Made by a program: the position numbers and the translations under genes
Shown here: one piece after another, positions 1-12,918 of the stretch
Position numbering within the stretch: the first letter of the stretch is position 1
How the letters are laid out: every line of letters starts with the position of its first letter
From: Apiospora phragmitis
Lineage: Eukaryota > Ascomycota > Sordariomycetes > Amphisphaeriales > Apiosporaceae
Assembly: GCA_038363925.1 (NCBI GenBank)
Contig: JAQQWL010000006.1
Coordinates: 352,501-416,500, forward strand
Reading direction: 5' to 3'
Length of the DNA stretch: 64,000 nt
Notes under the pieces: generated by a model
The model's input: the letters and a program-made list of their open reading frames with translations, nothing else
Database searches by the model: none
What the model was told of the DNA's origin: nothing

Positions 1-240
1 GCACTTTCTTATTCGCCAAATAACAGACACCGCCTGATAGGCCCAATTACGCGCCCTGATAAACCCATACCGCCCCCTGGCTTCCAACATAGTCATGACG
101 CTACTTTCAAGCCCGCATAGGCGGCTCTAGTCTATCATGGATGACCCCTTAATTCGAGGTTCTACAAGCTTCTCGTAACACCCATCACAAAACACTATCC
201 AACCTTTCCCCGGTTAATCTTTTTCATCAGTGTGATTGAG

Positions 241-1089
241 CCCCTCCGTATTCTAACATCCTACACCGGAATGGCACTCCCTCAGCTCCCTCATCCCTCT
301 GCTATGGAAAGAAGCCTCCCGGCCATCCTGGGAATACAGTGGGTCTACCTGGCTATGATCAGGGGAACAACCAGCCTCCTCAGCAAAAATCAAATGCAAG
401 CAGGAGTGACTTCAAGAAGCCTGGTGGATTCTTCTCCAGCCTGAAGAGTGGAAAAGCCAAGGAAGAGCAGAAGGCACCCAAGGCCGCGGAGTCCCGTCGC
501 GCTGCTTCCAGCTCCGCTCGGAAGTACGCACAAGTCCCTCGGATGGGGCCCTACGACCCCATCCCCCTTACCGACCCAGGCCGCTCAGGAGTCGGCCATC
601 TCGACCTACAAGAGCGTGCTCAAGTCGTCACCGGGGCTGGTCAAGGAATTCGAGGTCAGGTTCTACGCCTGGCAAAGGAGCTGGTATACATCTGCAAGAA
701 GTACTGACTCAAAGTAAGTTGCACCGCCATTGTCCTGTCGGCTTGGCGGAACGGGGCGGGAACGATGCTGATCTCGGTGCGAATAGTGCCAAAGCCCGTT
801 GCGATGTGGTGGAGTTCATTAAGCTGCTGGAAATGGGGCCCAGGGCCATCCCACTGGTCATTTATAAGATGCTTGACTGGGGCAACTTCACGGCCGTCTT
901 CCTATGTGGGTTATCCCACCTTGCACTCTGCATCATTGTATGGATTACTAACCAATTTGGCATATCTTAGACAATGCTCTGGAGCGAGACACGAAGTATC
1001 TCATCGATCCGTCCGATGTTCTGAACTTCCTTGTCCTCCAGCGCCAAAATAATTTAATCGTCGATCTTAACCAGGGGAGGAGATGGTGA
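241..1089 (+). CDS. Conserved fungal hypothetical protein, three exons, one probable frameshift
   Basis: Three exons join cleanly. The intron at 714-786 (GTAAGT..TAG) and the intron at 906-970 (GTGGGT..CTAAC..TTAG) keep one frame through to TGA at 1087-1089. The C-terminal part reads like a compact fungal domain: a stretch with KSSPGLVKEFEVRFYAWQ, then MGPRAIPLVIYKML, then LIDPSDVLNFLVLQRQNNLI. The N-terminal part (241 to about 525) is a Gly/Pro/Gln-rich tail followed by GGFFSSLKSGKAKEEQK, but in a different frame, so a one-base shift near 525-535 is needed. The first exon and true start were not found; a splice acceptor just before 241 would fit. I do not recognise a named family and propose no function. 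Nothing is visible at 1-240. Confidence 0.5.
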
Positions 1090-1362
1090 GCATGGGAAGT
1101 GAAATGTGCCATGGAAGAATTGGGAGTAGCGTACTTCGCTATCAAGGTGCGGGTTGAATCGTAGTTTTCTGATGGAATATGACGCCGCTAGAGAAAGGGG
1201 GAAAACGCCTTCCAGTTGTGGCTAAACATGAGCCGCCTACAACGAGTAGAATAGTGTAAGTGTACGGCTTTAAGGAAGTATATGTTATGTTAATTTAAAA
1301 ACGGAATATCGGATAAAGGTCAATATGGAAATAAACCTGGTACATGCAAGATTCCCTCCTCT

Positions 1363-2220
1363 TTACTCTGGCTCCTTCCGCTTCTCCAAAAGGGGCCCAG
1401 TATACAGCTCGGTCAGCTCCGGTACCCTCTTCAGCCCCTCGTAGAATCTAAGGACGTAAGGATACTCCTCCCGCATCTGCGCATCCATGTACGCCAAGTA
1501 CAGGATGAAGACGGTCCCGCCAATCACGACATCTGCCAGGCTGGGCCCTTCGGCATCCGCGTTGACAAACCAGGCCCGGCCAGGGGGGCTGCCAGTGCCA
1601 CTGTCCCCGCTCTTCAAATGGCCCTCGTAGCGATCCAACCACCGGCGGACGTCGGCCGCCGCCTTCGTCTCGCGCTCCGCGCGGTAGGCTTCGGTCCCCA
1701 GGCGCCACGCCACGAGGTCCTTGGCCGTAGTCTCGAACTGCAGGTCGTTGAACAGGATCCACTGTTGGTTCAGGGCGCGCGTCTCGGCCGTTCGGCCCAG
1801 CAGCTGTTCGCGCCGGGGCCCGCTGTCGGCGACGTGCTGCGCAATGGCGGTGCTCTCGGCGAGGAGGAACGAGCCCGAGCCCGAGGACCCGCTCTTGCTC
1901 TTGCTCTCGAAGGTCGGGATTTGACCTAGGGGGAACTTGGCTAGGAACTCGGGCGTCTTGTTGGTGACGCCCGCGTCAAAGTCGGCGGGAACCTCTAGTT
2001 CCAGCCCATTGAGAGCGGCGGCGGCGAGGACCTGGCAGAAAGGGTCGGAAATAAGAAGCGTCAGTAAGGGCTAATTGGAACTGGAAAGGGGGAGAGGGCG
2101 ATTGTATGATGAGACAGGTAACCAATCGCACCCAACTGGAGCAGGGGGCCGGCGACCAACCTTTCTGGATCTTGGGTGGACGCGCTCCTTGAGCGTGTAG
2201 AGTATTCCAAAGGGTGCCAT
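1363..2220 (-). CDS. Glutathione S-transferase-like protein (eEF1B-gamma-type fold)
   Basis: Two exons, 2161-2220 and 1363-2031, joined across a 129-nt intron (GTTGGT..CAG), encode 242 residues with no frame problem. The N-terminal half is a thioredoxin-like GST domain beginning MAPFGILYTL. It has the typical Pro-containing stretch (FLAKFPLGQIPTFES) and the SxAIAQHVADSG region that binds the gamma-glutamyl part of glutathione. The C-terminal half is the helical domain, with SLADVVIGGTVFILY matching the conserved Asp-containing helix. The family conjugates glutathione to electrophiles or, in elongation factor 1-gamma, acts as a scaffold. The length and the absence of an EF1G C-terminal domain favour a stand-alone enzyme. 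Substrate unknown. Confidence 0.85.
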
Positions 2221-2656
2221 TGCTGATTTGCCTGGCAGTCTGATAGCTGGCACTTAATGACGGCAGGATCAGTATGAAGCAAAGACAAACTGAATTCCGT
2301 ACTGAAAATATTTATCTACTTTGCTTATTTACAAACTGCGGTAGCTTTTAACCTCTTATACAAAGTGTGCAAACAGCAAATCGGACTTCGGAGTAATTAG
2401 TGGACGAGCCCGTCGCAGTCTGCGTGGAAGATTGGTAAGCCTACGTTAGTTTGTTGCCATATTGGGGAACCATGGCCGATAAGATCGTCGACAGGTGGAT
2501 CCTTCGGAGACATAATGGCCATCCCCCTTGCAGCTTACACCCAACTGAACTCGGAAATTCTCTGGATCTCAGGAATACAGCATAATTTACTATTGCTCGA
2601 GGGGCCCCATGCAGGATATGAAGCCACGTCTTCTCTGTGACAATCTTCTGTGTTAT
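2221..2656. other. Intergenic, no gene seen
   Basis: Shared 5' and 3' flank of the GST and the 2EXR remnant. I see no coding signal or RNA gene on either strand. Confidence 0.5.
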
Positions 2657-3379
2657 CTAACCGCTTCTTTCCGGTATATCCAGCCATTCTGTCTGAGGAC
2701 AAACTTTGCTCTGCAACACATTCATGTTGAACTCGCGAGGTGTTGTCTGAGCTGCCGACGATCTAAGCTTATCCCAGTCATTCCAGCGACAATGGTCCTG
2801 TCCAAGCCGACACCCGTAGGCTATGTCTATATGTTTATACGTTCGGAGAGACGGTGGGGGATCTTCGAGTAGAAATCCAGATACTGGCACGTATACATAG
2901 TATTTGTTCCAAACTGGACCAAGCTCCAAGATATGCGCGACATGGGCTAATACATCTGCCGGCATGCCCTTGGTGTAACACTGACGAAGTTTGAGGTAGG
3001 CTGGATATCCGTCTAAGCTGCCCTCATGTGCTTCAAGTCCTAATACTAGGACATCTGTCGCTGGTCTCAGGTAGATAGCACCTGTGTGACGTTCTTCGGA
3101 ATCGAGACCTTTGAAAACGCGTTGGGGTTTTGTCTTGTAGATGTCTACGCGGACCCGGAAATGCTTCAAGAACAGACTTCGGGTCTCGCAGTTGATGCGC
3201 AGCAAAGGCGAGGTAAGTGGCTTGGTGGGAAGGATTGACTGGATACGTTTGGGGACACCACCCTTTTTTGCTATCACGTCCCGGCCGGCCTTGTCGTCCT
3301 CAAGGTAGTGTTACCAGATATTTCGGCGCAGCTCAGGCGGGAGCTTCTGGAAGCCATGAAACGTGGTAGCCGTGGACAT
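2657..3379 (-). pseudogene. 2EXR-domain protein with an early in-frame stop
   Basis: The minus strand reads ATG at 3379, then FHGFQKLPPELRRNIW, the hallmark start of the fungal 2EXR family (a domain of unknown function with conserved E-x-R motifs). TAA follows at 3311-3313. The same frame then continues with HYLEDDKAGRDV and a full domain including LLRINCETRSLFLKHFRVRV and a conserved GAIYLRPATDVL block, ending at 2657. CAA-to-TAA is the simplest origin of the stop. A 30-nt intron starting at GTAACA would also remove it but is unusually short. Translation could restart downstream, but that would lose the first 2EXR motif. The role of the family is unknown. Confidence 0.7.
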
Positions 3380-4152
3380 CTTTAGGTACTTAGCCTCGTA
3401 GGAACTGTGATGGGTCAATAAAGCCTCTTGAGAAGGATTAACTCAAGATTCTTAGTTCTCAGGAGCAGGTGCTTGGTGTGGTACTTGCAAGGACATGCAG
3501 TAGTCTCCTGTTGGTAACAAAGTTGAGAGTCAAGTTGATTGATCCAATAGGTACCATGAGAGGTTATGTAGAGAGTCTGGTTGCAGAAGAGTGGTACGAA
3601 GTTAGCCCGCAAGGCGAAAAGTATCGAAGAAATTTGCTGATGAGATATTGAGCCCGGCAAAACTGACATATGAAGAAGGAGCTTCCACGCTGCTTCCATG
3701 TAGCTAGCGAGTTCGATGCATACCTACCTACTTACCTACCTTATATACTTACCTAGATTTGGTTATCAAGTTTAGGTACCTTCCTTCACTACCTAGGAAG
3801 GGCAATCCTATTAACCGATGTACATTGATGTATGTACATCTAGTATATTACAGAGAGAAAACGCCCACCTTATTTTTGCACATATGCACAAGCCCCTATT
3901 GCAACAATGCGAACCCCTTTCCTTCCCTGGACACAATAAAGAAAAAGACTAAAACTGTGGGTAGTTCTATACTAATTATACCTATCGCATTATTTTCTTC
4001 TTAACTAACAATGATACGATGTTCGCAAGTGATCCCACCCAAGTGCCGATCTGCTGCATACTTATCCTCCAAAGGTCGGCCACGATCCAGAGGTCTTATA
4101 GCGTCGTAACCGACCTTAATATCATCTTGAAAACACCTCAACAATGTGATCA
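3380..4152. other. Gene-free stretch with short TACC repeats
   Basis: No convincing gene. Around 3720-3760 there is a low-complexity run of TACCTAC/TTACCTA units. The rest is unremarkable single-copy sequence upstream of the tRNA. Confidence 0.5.
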
Positions 4153-4251
4153 GGTGAGATGGCCGAGTTGGTTATGGCGTCAGGTTAAGGTCACCTTAAT
4201 ATCTTCATCCTGGTGGAGCAATCCGCGTGGGTTCGAATCCCACTCTCATCA
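4153..4251 (+). tRNA. tRNA-Leu(AAG) with intron
   Basis: A complete cloverleaf can be drawn. The acceptor stem GGTGAGA pairs with TCTCATC (one G-U), followed by discriminator A. The D-arm starts TGGCCGAG, typical of Leu and Ser tRNAs. The anticodon stem TCAGG pairs with CCTGG around the loop TTAAGG. The T-arm is GTGGGTTCGAATCCCAC, carrying box B. The anticodon is AAG, preceded by the invariant T33. A 17-nt intron follows position 37, the standard nuclear position, leaving an 82-nt mature tRNA with a long variable arm, as expected for leucine. Confidence 0.93.
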
Positions 4252-7138
4252 GCATTTCTCTTTTTGCTCTTCTTTACCCCTATAAGACACCATTTCCTTT
4301 CCCCATTTCACTTATTATCATTCGTTTTGGAATACGGTAGTGCCTGCGACTTTGTCATTTATATTTATTTAGTTGCATTTATCTAGGCGATGCCTGGCCA
4401 TGTCCGAGGTTGGGAAATGAGTTGATTCCAAGGGACAGGGGAAGGTCAGCATACTAGGCGGGCAACGAGCATGTGCATCGACCCTTCTGGGTGGCGTCGT
4501 CGTTGAAAATCCAACTCATTTAGGTTATACCCAAGACGTTTTACCTGGAGGCGTGACGTTGCGCCTCTCCTGCCACCCACTTCACTCAAAGTTACTTACC
4601 TAACCCGGCGTAGCATGAATAACTTGCTCACCGTCAGATGGTATGTATACGGGTTCAACAAGGTTAGGTAAGTTGGCATTTTGACCTGAATACAAAGAAA
4701 GCTTGGGGAGATAACGTGTAACTGCCGGTTCAGCCGTGGCACCATGGCCCAACGGGTTTCATTGAGTAAACCTTGGAAGTTGGCGAAGAGGGTTCGTCCA
4801 GGCGCTATCCACTCCCTTGTTTGCGTGCTTCTGTGATGTGTCAGAAGACGACGAAGGAGATCAAAAGCTCCTTAGGACTGACAAAGCTTCGACAATGCTA
4901 TATCGACCCGGCTGAGCAAACCTTGCAAGTTGGCTATCGAAGCTGGCCGAGCCCATTGGAAGGATGCGGTTATCAACACGTTGGATCCGTCGACGCTATA
5001 GATGTAGCGGATTTGATAGTTTCGCCGCGGCCATCGTCATTGGCCCTGTCACAGATAATATCCAGGACTGGAACGGTAGTTTGGCGAGCCGGAGGGTGGC
5101 TCAGTCAGCCCAGTGACCAGAACCATCTAAATGGCCCTATTCTGCTGGCGGGACAAAGGTGCCTTATGTTGGATCAGCTGCATGTGAGACAGGACATATT
5201 GAGATATGATACGTCTGCATCGCGATATAGGAGATCTTGGCGATCTAGAGCTAGCGACTCTAGGTCCATTCACTAGATCAGCCTCATCTTCAGCACTAAA
5301 CCACTTACACAGCCAGAGATTGCAACGCCCCGCAGTGCCTACTTCGATACATACTTGTTGCTTTATTCGTTCACCCCAAAGCGGTATACGAACAAGAGTC
5401 CGAATCTGGCACCTGGGCGGCAGTCCGCTTATGCAGTCTCTGCAGATCATTGTGGTGTCCATTTGCTTGTAATATGGATAAATCCCATTGGCCCCGCACC
5501 GAGGCGGCCCCCCTCCTGTTTGCGCGCCCTTCGGGATTGAAATGCAGCTGGGCACATTCCCGCTTCAATCTTCGGCCACTGCGAGCTTGTGATACACTGC
5601 AGTCGGGCACTTGTCGATATCTAACCGATTACCCGTGTTTGATCAGGTGCTACTTTACGCGCAGCGGTCGTCCAGCTTCCGCTTTTCCCGTTCTACGACG
5701 TGTTGTTTGTCCTTCCTAGGTTAAGTACTCACGCCATTGAGATGCGGCGTGCCGACATCTAGACGGATCTGTACGGCTTCGGCTTCATTATCAACCTCCA
5801 TACAAACACGTTTGATGGATGGCAAATTATTCCATGGACGAATGAGGCGACGGCTTGTACAGCCAAATCCAACATTGAACTGCTGCCCCACATGTACCTT
5901 TCTCTGAATGTTGAGTGGTTTCTGCGTTTAGTGGCCGCCCGCCGCCGGTAGCCGCTAGTGGAAATCTGCAGTGCATGGGACCTGGGGAACGGGGCTGCGC
6001 TCTTTATGCGTAAACGTCGTCCAACGAACGACCCCTAACCCACAGGTTCCAGCACGCATCTGTCAATGATGCAGTCAGCAATGCATTATGGAATTTCGCC
6101 GCCTGGAGATGCATCACCTCGGGTCACGTTCATACATGTAGAGGCAGTTCTCCACGTAGAGAATTAAGTTTGCCATCCTGGACTCTACATGCGGATTGTC
6201 AAAGTCCGTGCCACGCCCTTGACCATTAGCTTCGACATGACAGATAGAGAACCCTTCTGTCCCTATCGTCTGGCTACTCTTAGCTTTCACCATGTACGCA
6301 ATACAATGCTGTGAAGAGTAGGTACCTATCATATCTACGCGCACCTGCCTCTTACGTAACGTACAATGGACAGCAAGCAAAACACCTGGGCATGCACGCA
6401 GCATCTTCGGGTGCGCTGTTTCTGCGTCAAACGTAGGTATCCAGGTACGGTACCTGCCAAAGGAATGGAAGGAGTTGGAAGCTGCGGCTTTTGTGCGTGG
6501 GGCGGCAGTGCAACCCGTCTAGACCAAACCATGTGCGCTAGGTTAGCATGGCCATCACGACTTCCCCCTGTCATGATCCACTCCCTGCATGTACGTGAAA
6601 ATTGCCCAGTACCCGTTCGTCCTCAAAGCTTAAAGAGGAAATCTATGATCACATATTTGCTTCACTCCCAGCCCGGCTCTTGCCTCGTCCAGTCGTCTCT
6701 TTTCTTCCAGACCCGTCAACCTCCAATCTGCACCTTTCCACCACACCCTCTTTGGAAGAAGCAACGAATACCACATCGTCGTTTGATCAATCATCTTGGC
6801 TTATCATTAGCTAGCCCTGTCCGCTCCCAGTGTAACATATCGCATCACATTGATTCCTCTTTTATGCCCAACCGTGAGAGCATCGGCTACACCCACACCC
6901 GAACGACCGAAAGGGCTTGTGTACTTGGCCGCCTCGGATGATTACCACGAATTAGGAATACTACCAATCACGGATCGCTATTGCCAGGAATTATCCCAAC
7001 CAGCTCTTCCTCCACCATCTGCAGTTGCCCCGGAACCGCCTGCTCCAGGTCACGTGAAGGCCAATCATTTGGAGTCGTTACTCCAGCGCTACAGTGCATT
7101 TTGGTTATAATAGGGCAATCAGTCACCAGCCAGCAAAC
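4252..7138. other. Long gene-poor stretch upstream of the copper ATPase
   Basis: I found no gene I can name on either strand. An open frame at 4773-5276 (+) has no recognisable domain and its composition looks like chance. A short fragment at 5742-5951 (+) reads coding-like (DLYGFGFIINLHTNTFDGW) but has a TAG seven codons after its ATG, so it may be a gene remnant. The last few hundred bases before 7139 are pyrimidine-rich and probably hold the promoter and leader of the ATPase. Confidence 0.4.
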
Positions 7139-10021
7139 ATGGACCGAACCGACCCAGCTACGGAGCCTTTGCTTCGGCCTTTTAGTCCCAACAGCAACAA
7201 CCACAACAACAACAGTTACCTGTCTATCTCCTCAGCATCTACCTCACGTACCATGGCCACCCCAACCTTCCAGGCCACCCTGGCCATCGGTGGCATGTCT
7301 TGCAGCAGCTGCTCCAACTCCATCACCCGGGAACTCGAAAAGAAGGACTGGATCTCCCGCGTCACCGTCAATTTTGCCACTAGCATTGCCAATGTGGAAT
7401 TCCACAGCAAAGACCAGGCAGATTGGGTCGTCGAAGCCATCGAGGGCATGGGCTACAATGCCCAACTGCTTGAGGGGGTCGTTGATTTGACTCAAACGCC
7501 CCTACAAGAACGTGCAAGGTCGGTGCAAATCCGCGTCGACGGCTTCCATTGCGGCCATTGCCCGCTGCGGGCTGTCAGTGCCCTTACTGGAATGGAAGGA
7601 ATTCTCGGCATCGAAGACGAGCCTACCGAGTCGTTGCCAATCATCAAAATCACCTACATCCCATCTGCCCCAACCGTAACGATACGGAGAATTCTCGCTA
7701 CCCTGGAATCAGCGGACCCTGCCTTTAAGGCTTCCATACACCACCCTCCTACAGCAGAGCAGGTCTCTAGAAAGATGCATACACTTGAGCGAAATCGGCT
7801 TCTCTACCGTGTATGGCTTACGCTGCTTATGGCTATCCCTACCTTTATCATTGGAATTGTTTACATGAGCCTGGTCCCAGCCGAGGATCCATCCCGACAG
7901 TATCTCATGATGCCTTGGGCCTCTGGGATCAATCGAGCCCAGATAGCTCTTTTCATCATGGCTACTCCAATCTTCTTCTTCGCCGCCGACGTCTTCCACC
8001 GGAAAGCCCTGAAAGAAGTTTACAGCCTCTGGAGACCTGGCAGTGAGATACCCATACTGCGGCGCTTCTATCACTTCGGAAGCATGAACATGCTCATGTC
8101 CCTCGGCACGACTATTGCATACGTTTCTTCGTGCTGTCAGCTCATTGCCGCCGCTGTGACCAAGCCGAAGCACGTCAACGACGCCAACTTCTACTTCGAC
8201 TCGGTTGTTTTCCTGACATTGTTCCTTCTGGCCGGCAGAATCATTGAAGCCTACAGCAAGTCCAAAACTGGTGATGCGGTCGAGGCGCTCGGCAAACTTC
8301 GGCGACGGAAGCCGTCCTGATTGACCGTAGCGGCGATGGCAACGCGGATCGAGTGGTTGCTGTCGATTTGCTCGACTTTGGAGACCTTGTCCGCATTCCA
8401 CATGGAGCCTCTCCACCTTGTGATGGGAAAGTGGTTGAAGGAAAGACCAAGTTCGACGAATCCAGTTTAACGGGCGAGTCCCGCCTCGTCGGCAAGAGCG
8501 TTGGTGATCCGGTGTTCTCGGGTACAGTGAACAAAGATGCCCCTGTCGTCATCCAAATAACCGGTGTAGCCGGTTGCTCAATGCTCGACAAGATTGTCAA
8601 GATTGTACGAGACGGACAGACAAAAAAAGCCCCGATACAGGAGATTGCGAATGTCCTTACCTCCTACTTCGTACCGGCTATCACGCTGATAGCTATCCTC
8701 ACATGGCTTATTTGGTTGATTCTCGGTCTTGGCGGCGTGATTCCAGAGTCTTGGATGAACGTATCGTCAGGTGGCTGGGTTGCCTTCTCGTTGCAGTTTG
8801 CGATTTCCGTTTTCGTCGTGGCCTGTCCTTGTGGCCTTGGCCTTGCGGCCCCGACTGCTCTATTCGTGGGCGGGGGCCTGGCGGCGAAGCATGGCATACT
8901 CGCCAACGGTGGCGGCGCAGCATTTGAGAAAGCAAGCAAAATTGATTGTGTCGTTTTTGACAAGACTGGCACCTTGACGGAGGGGGGGAGAACCCAGGGT
9001 GGTCGACGCCTTGTTGTATCCGGAAGAGGTTGTTGAGGATGTGAATGCCAAGGAAGACATGAAAAGCACTATCCTTGCTGTCCTTCGGGCCGTGGAAGAG
9101 AACAGCAGTCATCCTATCGCCAAAGCCATTGTTTCGTATTGCATTCGCCAAACAGATCAGCGCACAGAGGTCACTGACGTGGAGGAGATACCCGGTCGTG
9201 GTTTGAAGGCCAAGTATTCCTCCTTCAACATGGCAGTTGGCAACGAAGCCCTCATGAGCGAGTTGAAGGCCCCGATAACCCCTACTATCGCCAACAATAT
9301 CCATGACTGGCAGAACCAAGCCAAGTCGGTTGCCTTTGTCGCGACGCAGTCCGAGCCAGGTTCACACTGGAAGATTGTGGCGGCTTTGTCGATTGAGGAT
9401 CGCATCAGAGATGAGGCCGCAGCCGTGGTCAAAGATTTACGTGCACGCGGGACGAATGTGTGGATGTTGTCAGGCGACAACGCAAAGACGGCGCGAGCAG
9501 TTGCACTCCGTATTGGAATCCCCGAGAACAACGTCATTGCCGAGGTTCTGCCAGCGGACAAGGCGGCCAAGGTTACGTACCTTCAGTCCACGTCGAAGGC
9601 TGGGACCAACGAAGAATCAACACGTCGTGCTACTGTCGCCATGGTTGGTGACGGAATCAACGATGCCCCAGCATTAACCACTGCCGATATTGGTATCGCC
9701 ATTGGGTCAGGCTCCGATGTTGCTATCTCTTCGGCCGACTTCGTGCTGGTCCAAAGTGATCTGCGCAGCGTGGTCACCTTACTGGACTTGAGCAAGAAGG
9801 TGTTCCAACGTATCAAGCTCAACTTCGTCTGGGCTCTAGTGTACAATGTAGTGGCAATCCCGTTCGCCGCCGGATGCTTCTACGCGATTGAGACACGTGG
9901 CGGGCATGTGCAGCTCGACCCGGTATGGGCCAGTTTGGCAATGGCGTTGAGCAGTATTAGTGTGGTATTGAGTAGTCTGGCGTTGCGTAGTCAGATCCCA
10001 GGCCTGGGCTTCAAAGCCTAG
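7139..10021 (+). CDS. Copper-transporting P1B-type ATPase (two compensating frameshifts)
   Basis: The ATG at 7139 sits in a good context (AACATGG). The protein would be about 960 residues. An N-terminal heavy-metal domain has C55-SS-C58 in GGMSCSSCSNSI. A second, shorter metal site has C138-GH-C141. Membrane helices follow, then the actuator domain (FDESSLTGES), the metal-binding CPC helix (FVVACPCGLGLAAPTALF), the phosphorylation motif DKTGTLTEG and the hinge GDGINDAPALTTADIG, with final helices near the C-terminus. All key P1B residues are present, so it should export or compartmentalise Cu+. The frame breaks twice: about one base is missing near 8300, and one extra G lies in the G7 run at 8982-8988. 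Together they restore the frame. No introns are needed. These look like sequence errors unless the gene is dead. Confidence 0.85.
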
Positions 10022-11182
10022 TTTGTATTCTAGTATTATGATACCCCTGTAGAGCGAAAACTAAATTGTATCTTCAATTGTCAGATGGTTCATGGCCAGT
10101 GACCCTTATCTTCCAGCTGCCCCGTTGTGTATTATCTTAACTCAGCTAAATCCGTTACCCAACACCGAGGTCATCAGGTTCGTCAATAGCAGTCGTGCTG
10201 GGGATGTTTCGCGTTGCACCACATGAAGGGACGGCACGTTTAGTGGGCCACGTCTAGATAGTAGCTGAGGGCTTCCCGGCTTCCGATGGGCTCGCGGTGA
10301 TACCAGACGGCTCGATCGCGTTCCTGGTAACGATAATCGACGGGAAGCTGATACGGATAGGCCTGGCCGGGCCTGACAAATCCATTAGTCACGTCGAGCT
10401 CGATCTGGTGAGCCCGACGGCGGTGGGTCTGATTCCTCCGAGACCAGGATCGGAAGACGGTCGGATGCAGGTATGTGTAATATGCAATGGGCAAGCTGGC
10501 GTCCGATGGAAAAATGATGACACGAACTTTGGCGGGCGATATATTGCAGATATCTTAAATCAGGTGGCGGTCACGGTTCTAGTCACTGAGGAGTAAGCGA
10601 CCCTCCATAGTTTTGTCAAGGCTACAACTGTGGGGGAAACTATCTAAAGACCCATTGAGTAGGTATCCAAACTTTTACTGGTATCTCCGGTAGTCTGCAT
10701 GTGGTGTCGTTTGTTTGGTTCTGCTGAGCTGAAATTTGTATCGAATAAAAGCTGGGTGCTGTCTACGGCTGGCACCGCATAAAGCAGATACGGTCGTAGT
10801 CGTAACAATGGACTACTTCCTATGCCGACTAGGGATCTGGCGATGTTATTATGTAACTCGCTCGGCACCTTACGAGAAATCGATGTCTTTGGGTTCTAGG
10901 GGGGGTAAAGTCGCAAGGCTGAAACTTGAAGAAATTGACGGAAGGGCACCACCAGGGGTAAAATCCGCAGACTCTGTCATTCCGATTGTGGCACCACCCG
11001 GACAACTGTCATGCAGTATATAGCAGCCTGGTGGCTTGAAACAAGTATGGGCCGACTACCTCGTACTATCTAGTAATTATAGCATCTTGCTGGTCAAACG
11101 CTTGGAACATCGCTATATATGGATCGACGTATTCGGTCTTGGAAGCCAAATGCCCAGGTTATGCCCTTAATCCATTATAATA
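10022..11182. other. Flank between the ATPase and the transposon nest
   Basis: Mostly non-coding. A minus-strand open frame at 10240-10494 (ending SREALSYYLDVAH) has protein-like composition but no family I recognise and no upstream exon. An overlapping plus-strand frame at 10297-10596 is the weaker alternative. I do not call either. Confidence 0.35.
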
Positions 11183-11629
11183 ACGTACGTCACCTTATAA
11201 TTGACCCCCCTGTCGACCTCCACCACGATTCACCGGCATTTCGATTTAAAAAGAGATTTCTTAACGAATTCTAATCCGAATTATTTTATTCTTTTAAATA
11301 TATATTAATTTATTAATGTTACGTTTATATATTAAAAATAATGTCTCTACTGTTATTTAAAATATAGCAAGCGGTAAATCTATTTATAAAGCTACCTTTT
11401 ATTAAGGTATTTCACGGTTTACCTTTATTAGTCGACTTCACGGCTAATAATCACGTCGAGAATTAAAATCTACTTATTAAAAGTTCTCTCTAGTTTAAGA
11501 GAAGTATCTAGTAGTCTAGATTTTAATTTAAAAAGCCTTTAATGTCACATTAATATATATATAAATTAAGGAACTAACTTAGCGCGTTTTAACCCTTTAT
11601 AATAACCTTATATTATAACTCGACCTAAC

Positions 11630-12000
11630 CATGCGGCTAAAAGACCCACCCCACCGGCACGGAGATACGATAACCCGATCCGGCTACGATACCACAGCTA
11701 GCAATCGCACCGCCAGCTACATCAACATACACGCAGCCACACTCCAACACTAAACGATAAAACAAGCAGCCCCAGCCCGCATAGCGATAAGGCGGGCAAG
11801 GACAGACATAATAACCAGGTGCGAGGAGTCACGTGACGGGCCCCCGGAGCGACAAGAACATAACGCCCGAAGTGAGCTAACCCAGGGTCGGATCACCGTA
11901 ATCCAAGGGATGGATCACCGCGAGCCAGCAACGGGATCACCGTAAGCCACCGGTAATCCAACGGATTAATAAGGGAGGAGATTAGATATATAACGACGGA
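11630..12000. repeat. GC-richer segment inside the AT-rich nest
   Basis: About 370 bp of near-normal base composition (for example GTGACGGGCCCCCGGAGCG) sits abruptly between AT-rich flanks. It has no open frame. Repeated short motifs GGATCACCG occur several times near its right end. It may be a separate later insertion, such as a solo LTR, that escaped RIP. The boundaries are approximate and I could not find target duplications. Confidence 0.4.
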
Positions 12001-12711
12001 CGTTCCCTATATATTTTATATAGATATTCTTTACTTTAATAATTAATTTAAATATTAATCTTAACTTATTAATAAAGTAAACAGTTTTAATAAAACTATT
12101 ATAAATACCTTTAAAATCTATACACTTTAGTTACCTTTATTCTTACGAGCTATTACTTATTATATCGATAAAAGCGACTTTTATTACACGTTTAAATACT
12201 CTTTCGTATTATTAATATAGACCCCAGTACGTCTTACTAGGTTTCTTTTAAAACCCGGATAGCGTTCGTTACACCTTATAATATTAATGCAACAGGACAG
12301 AGGAAGCATCCGTGCGTCCCATAGCTCCCGGGCCCCTCTCCTTCTAGTTTCCTTATAGTATCCCACATTCCCGTAGAGAATACATACGGGACAAGCGTTA
12401 GCTTTGTTCTATCACACCTGCATACTGCCAATACCTAGGGATCGATGCACTTTCACAATTAAGTAAAAACTAGATAAATTTATTCCTTCGACGTCACCTA
12501 GCCTTATAAACGAAGAGGTAAAGTCGTATCGACTCTTAACGTATTAATAAGGCATTAATTAAAGTAATTAAGTTTTAGTTTTTAATTAAATTATATATAC
12601 TTTAAATTTAAGCTATTAAATTTAAAAATAAGTATAATATAAACAAGCACGGTATATTAAAAAGTTAAAGAAATAATATCTTTATAATAAATAGTTTAAA
12701 ACTACGTTTTA

Positions 12712-12918
12712 TATTAAATAAGCTCTCGTACATACGGTAATTCCGGTTTTAATCGGGGTTTAATCGTTCTTATTCTATTATTTATATCTATTTCTAATAT
12801 TAGCTACGAGGGGCATCGTATGCCCCTTTTGATAAAATAGGAAAGGGGTTTATACGAGTAGGCACGTGGCACCTTTTTTAGAATAATATAAAAAACCTTA
12901 GTTCCTGCTGTTCTAATA
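12712..12918 (-). repeat. 3' LTR of copia copy A
   Basis: 207 bp, near-identical to 15682-15888 in direct orientation and to 16381-16587 and 19453-19659 in inverted orientation. It contains the palindromic block GAGGGGCATCGTATGCCCCT. Confidence 0.9.

Noticed and set aside
4773..5276. 167-codon open frame
   Set aside because: No domain, no splice partners, and overlapped by equally long frames on the other strand.
6366..6941. 191-codon frame upstream of the ATPase
   Set aside because: Cys/Arg/Pro-rich with no domain; looks like promoter and leader sequence.
8708..9319. 203-codon minus-strand frame opposite the copper ATPase
   Set aside because: Lies entirely under conserved ATPase motifs on the plus strand.
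10297..10596. 99-codon plus-strand open frame
   Set aside because: No recognisable family and overlaps a competing minus-strand frame; not enough to choose.
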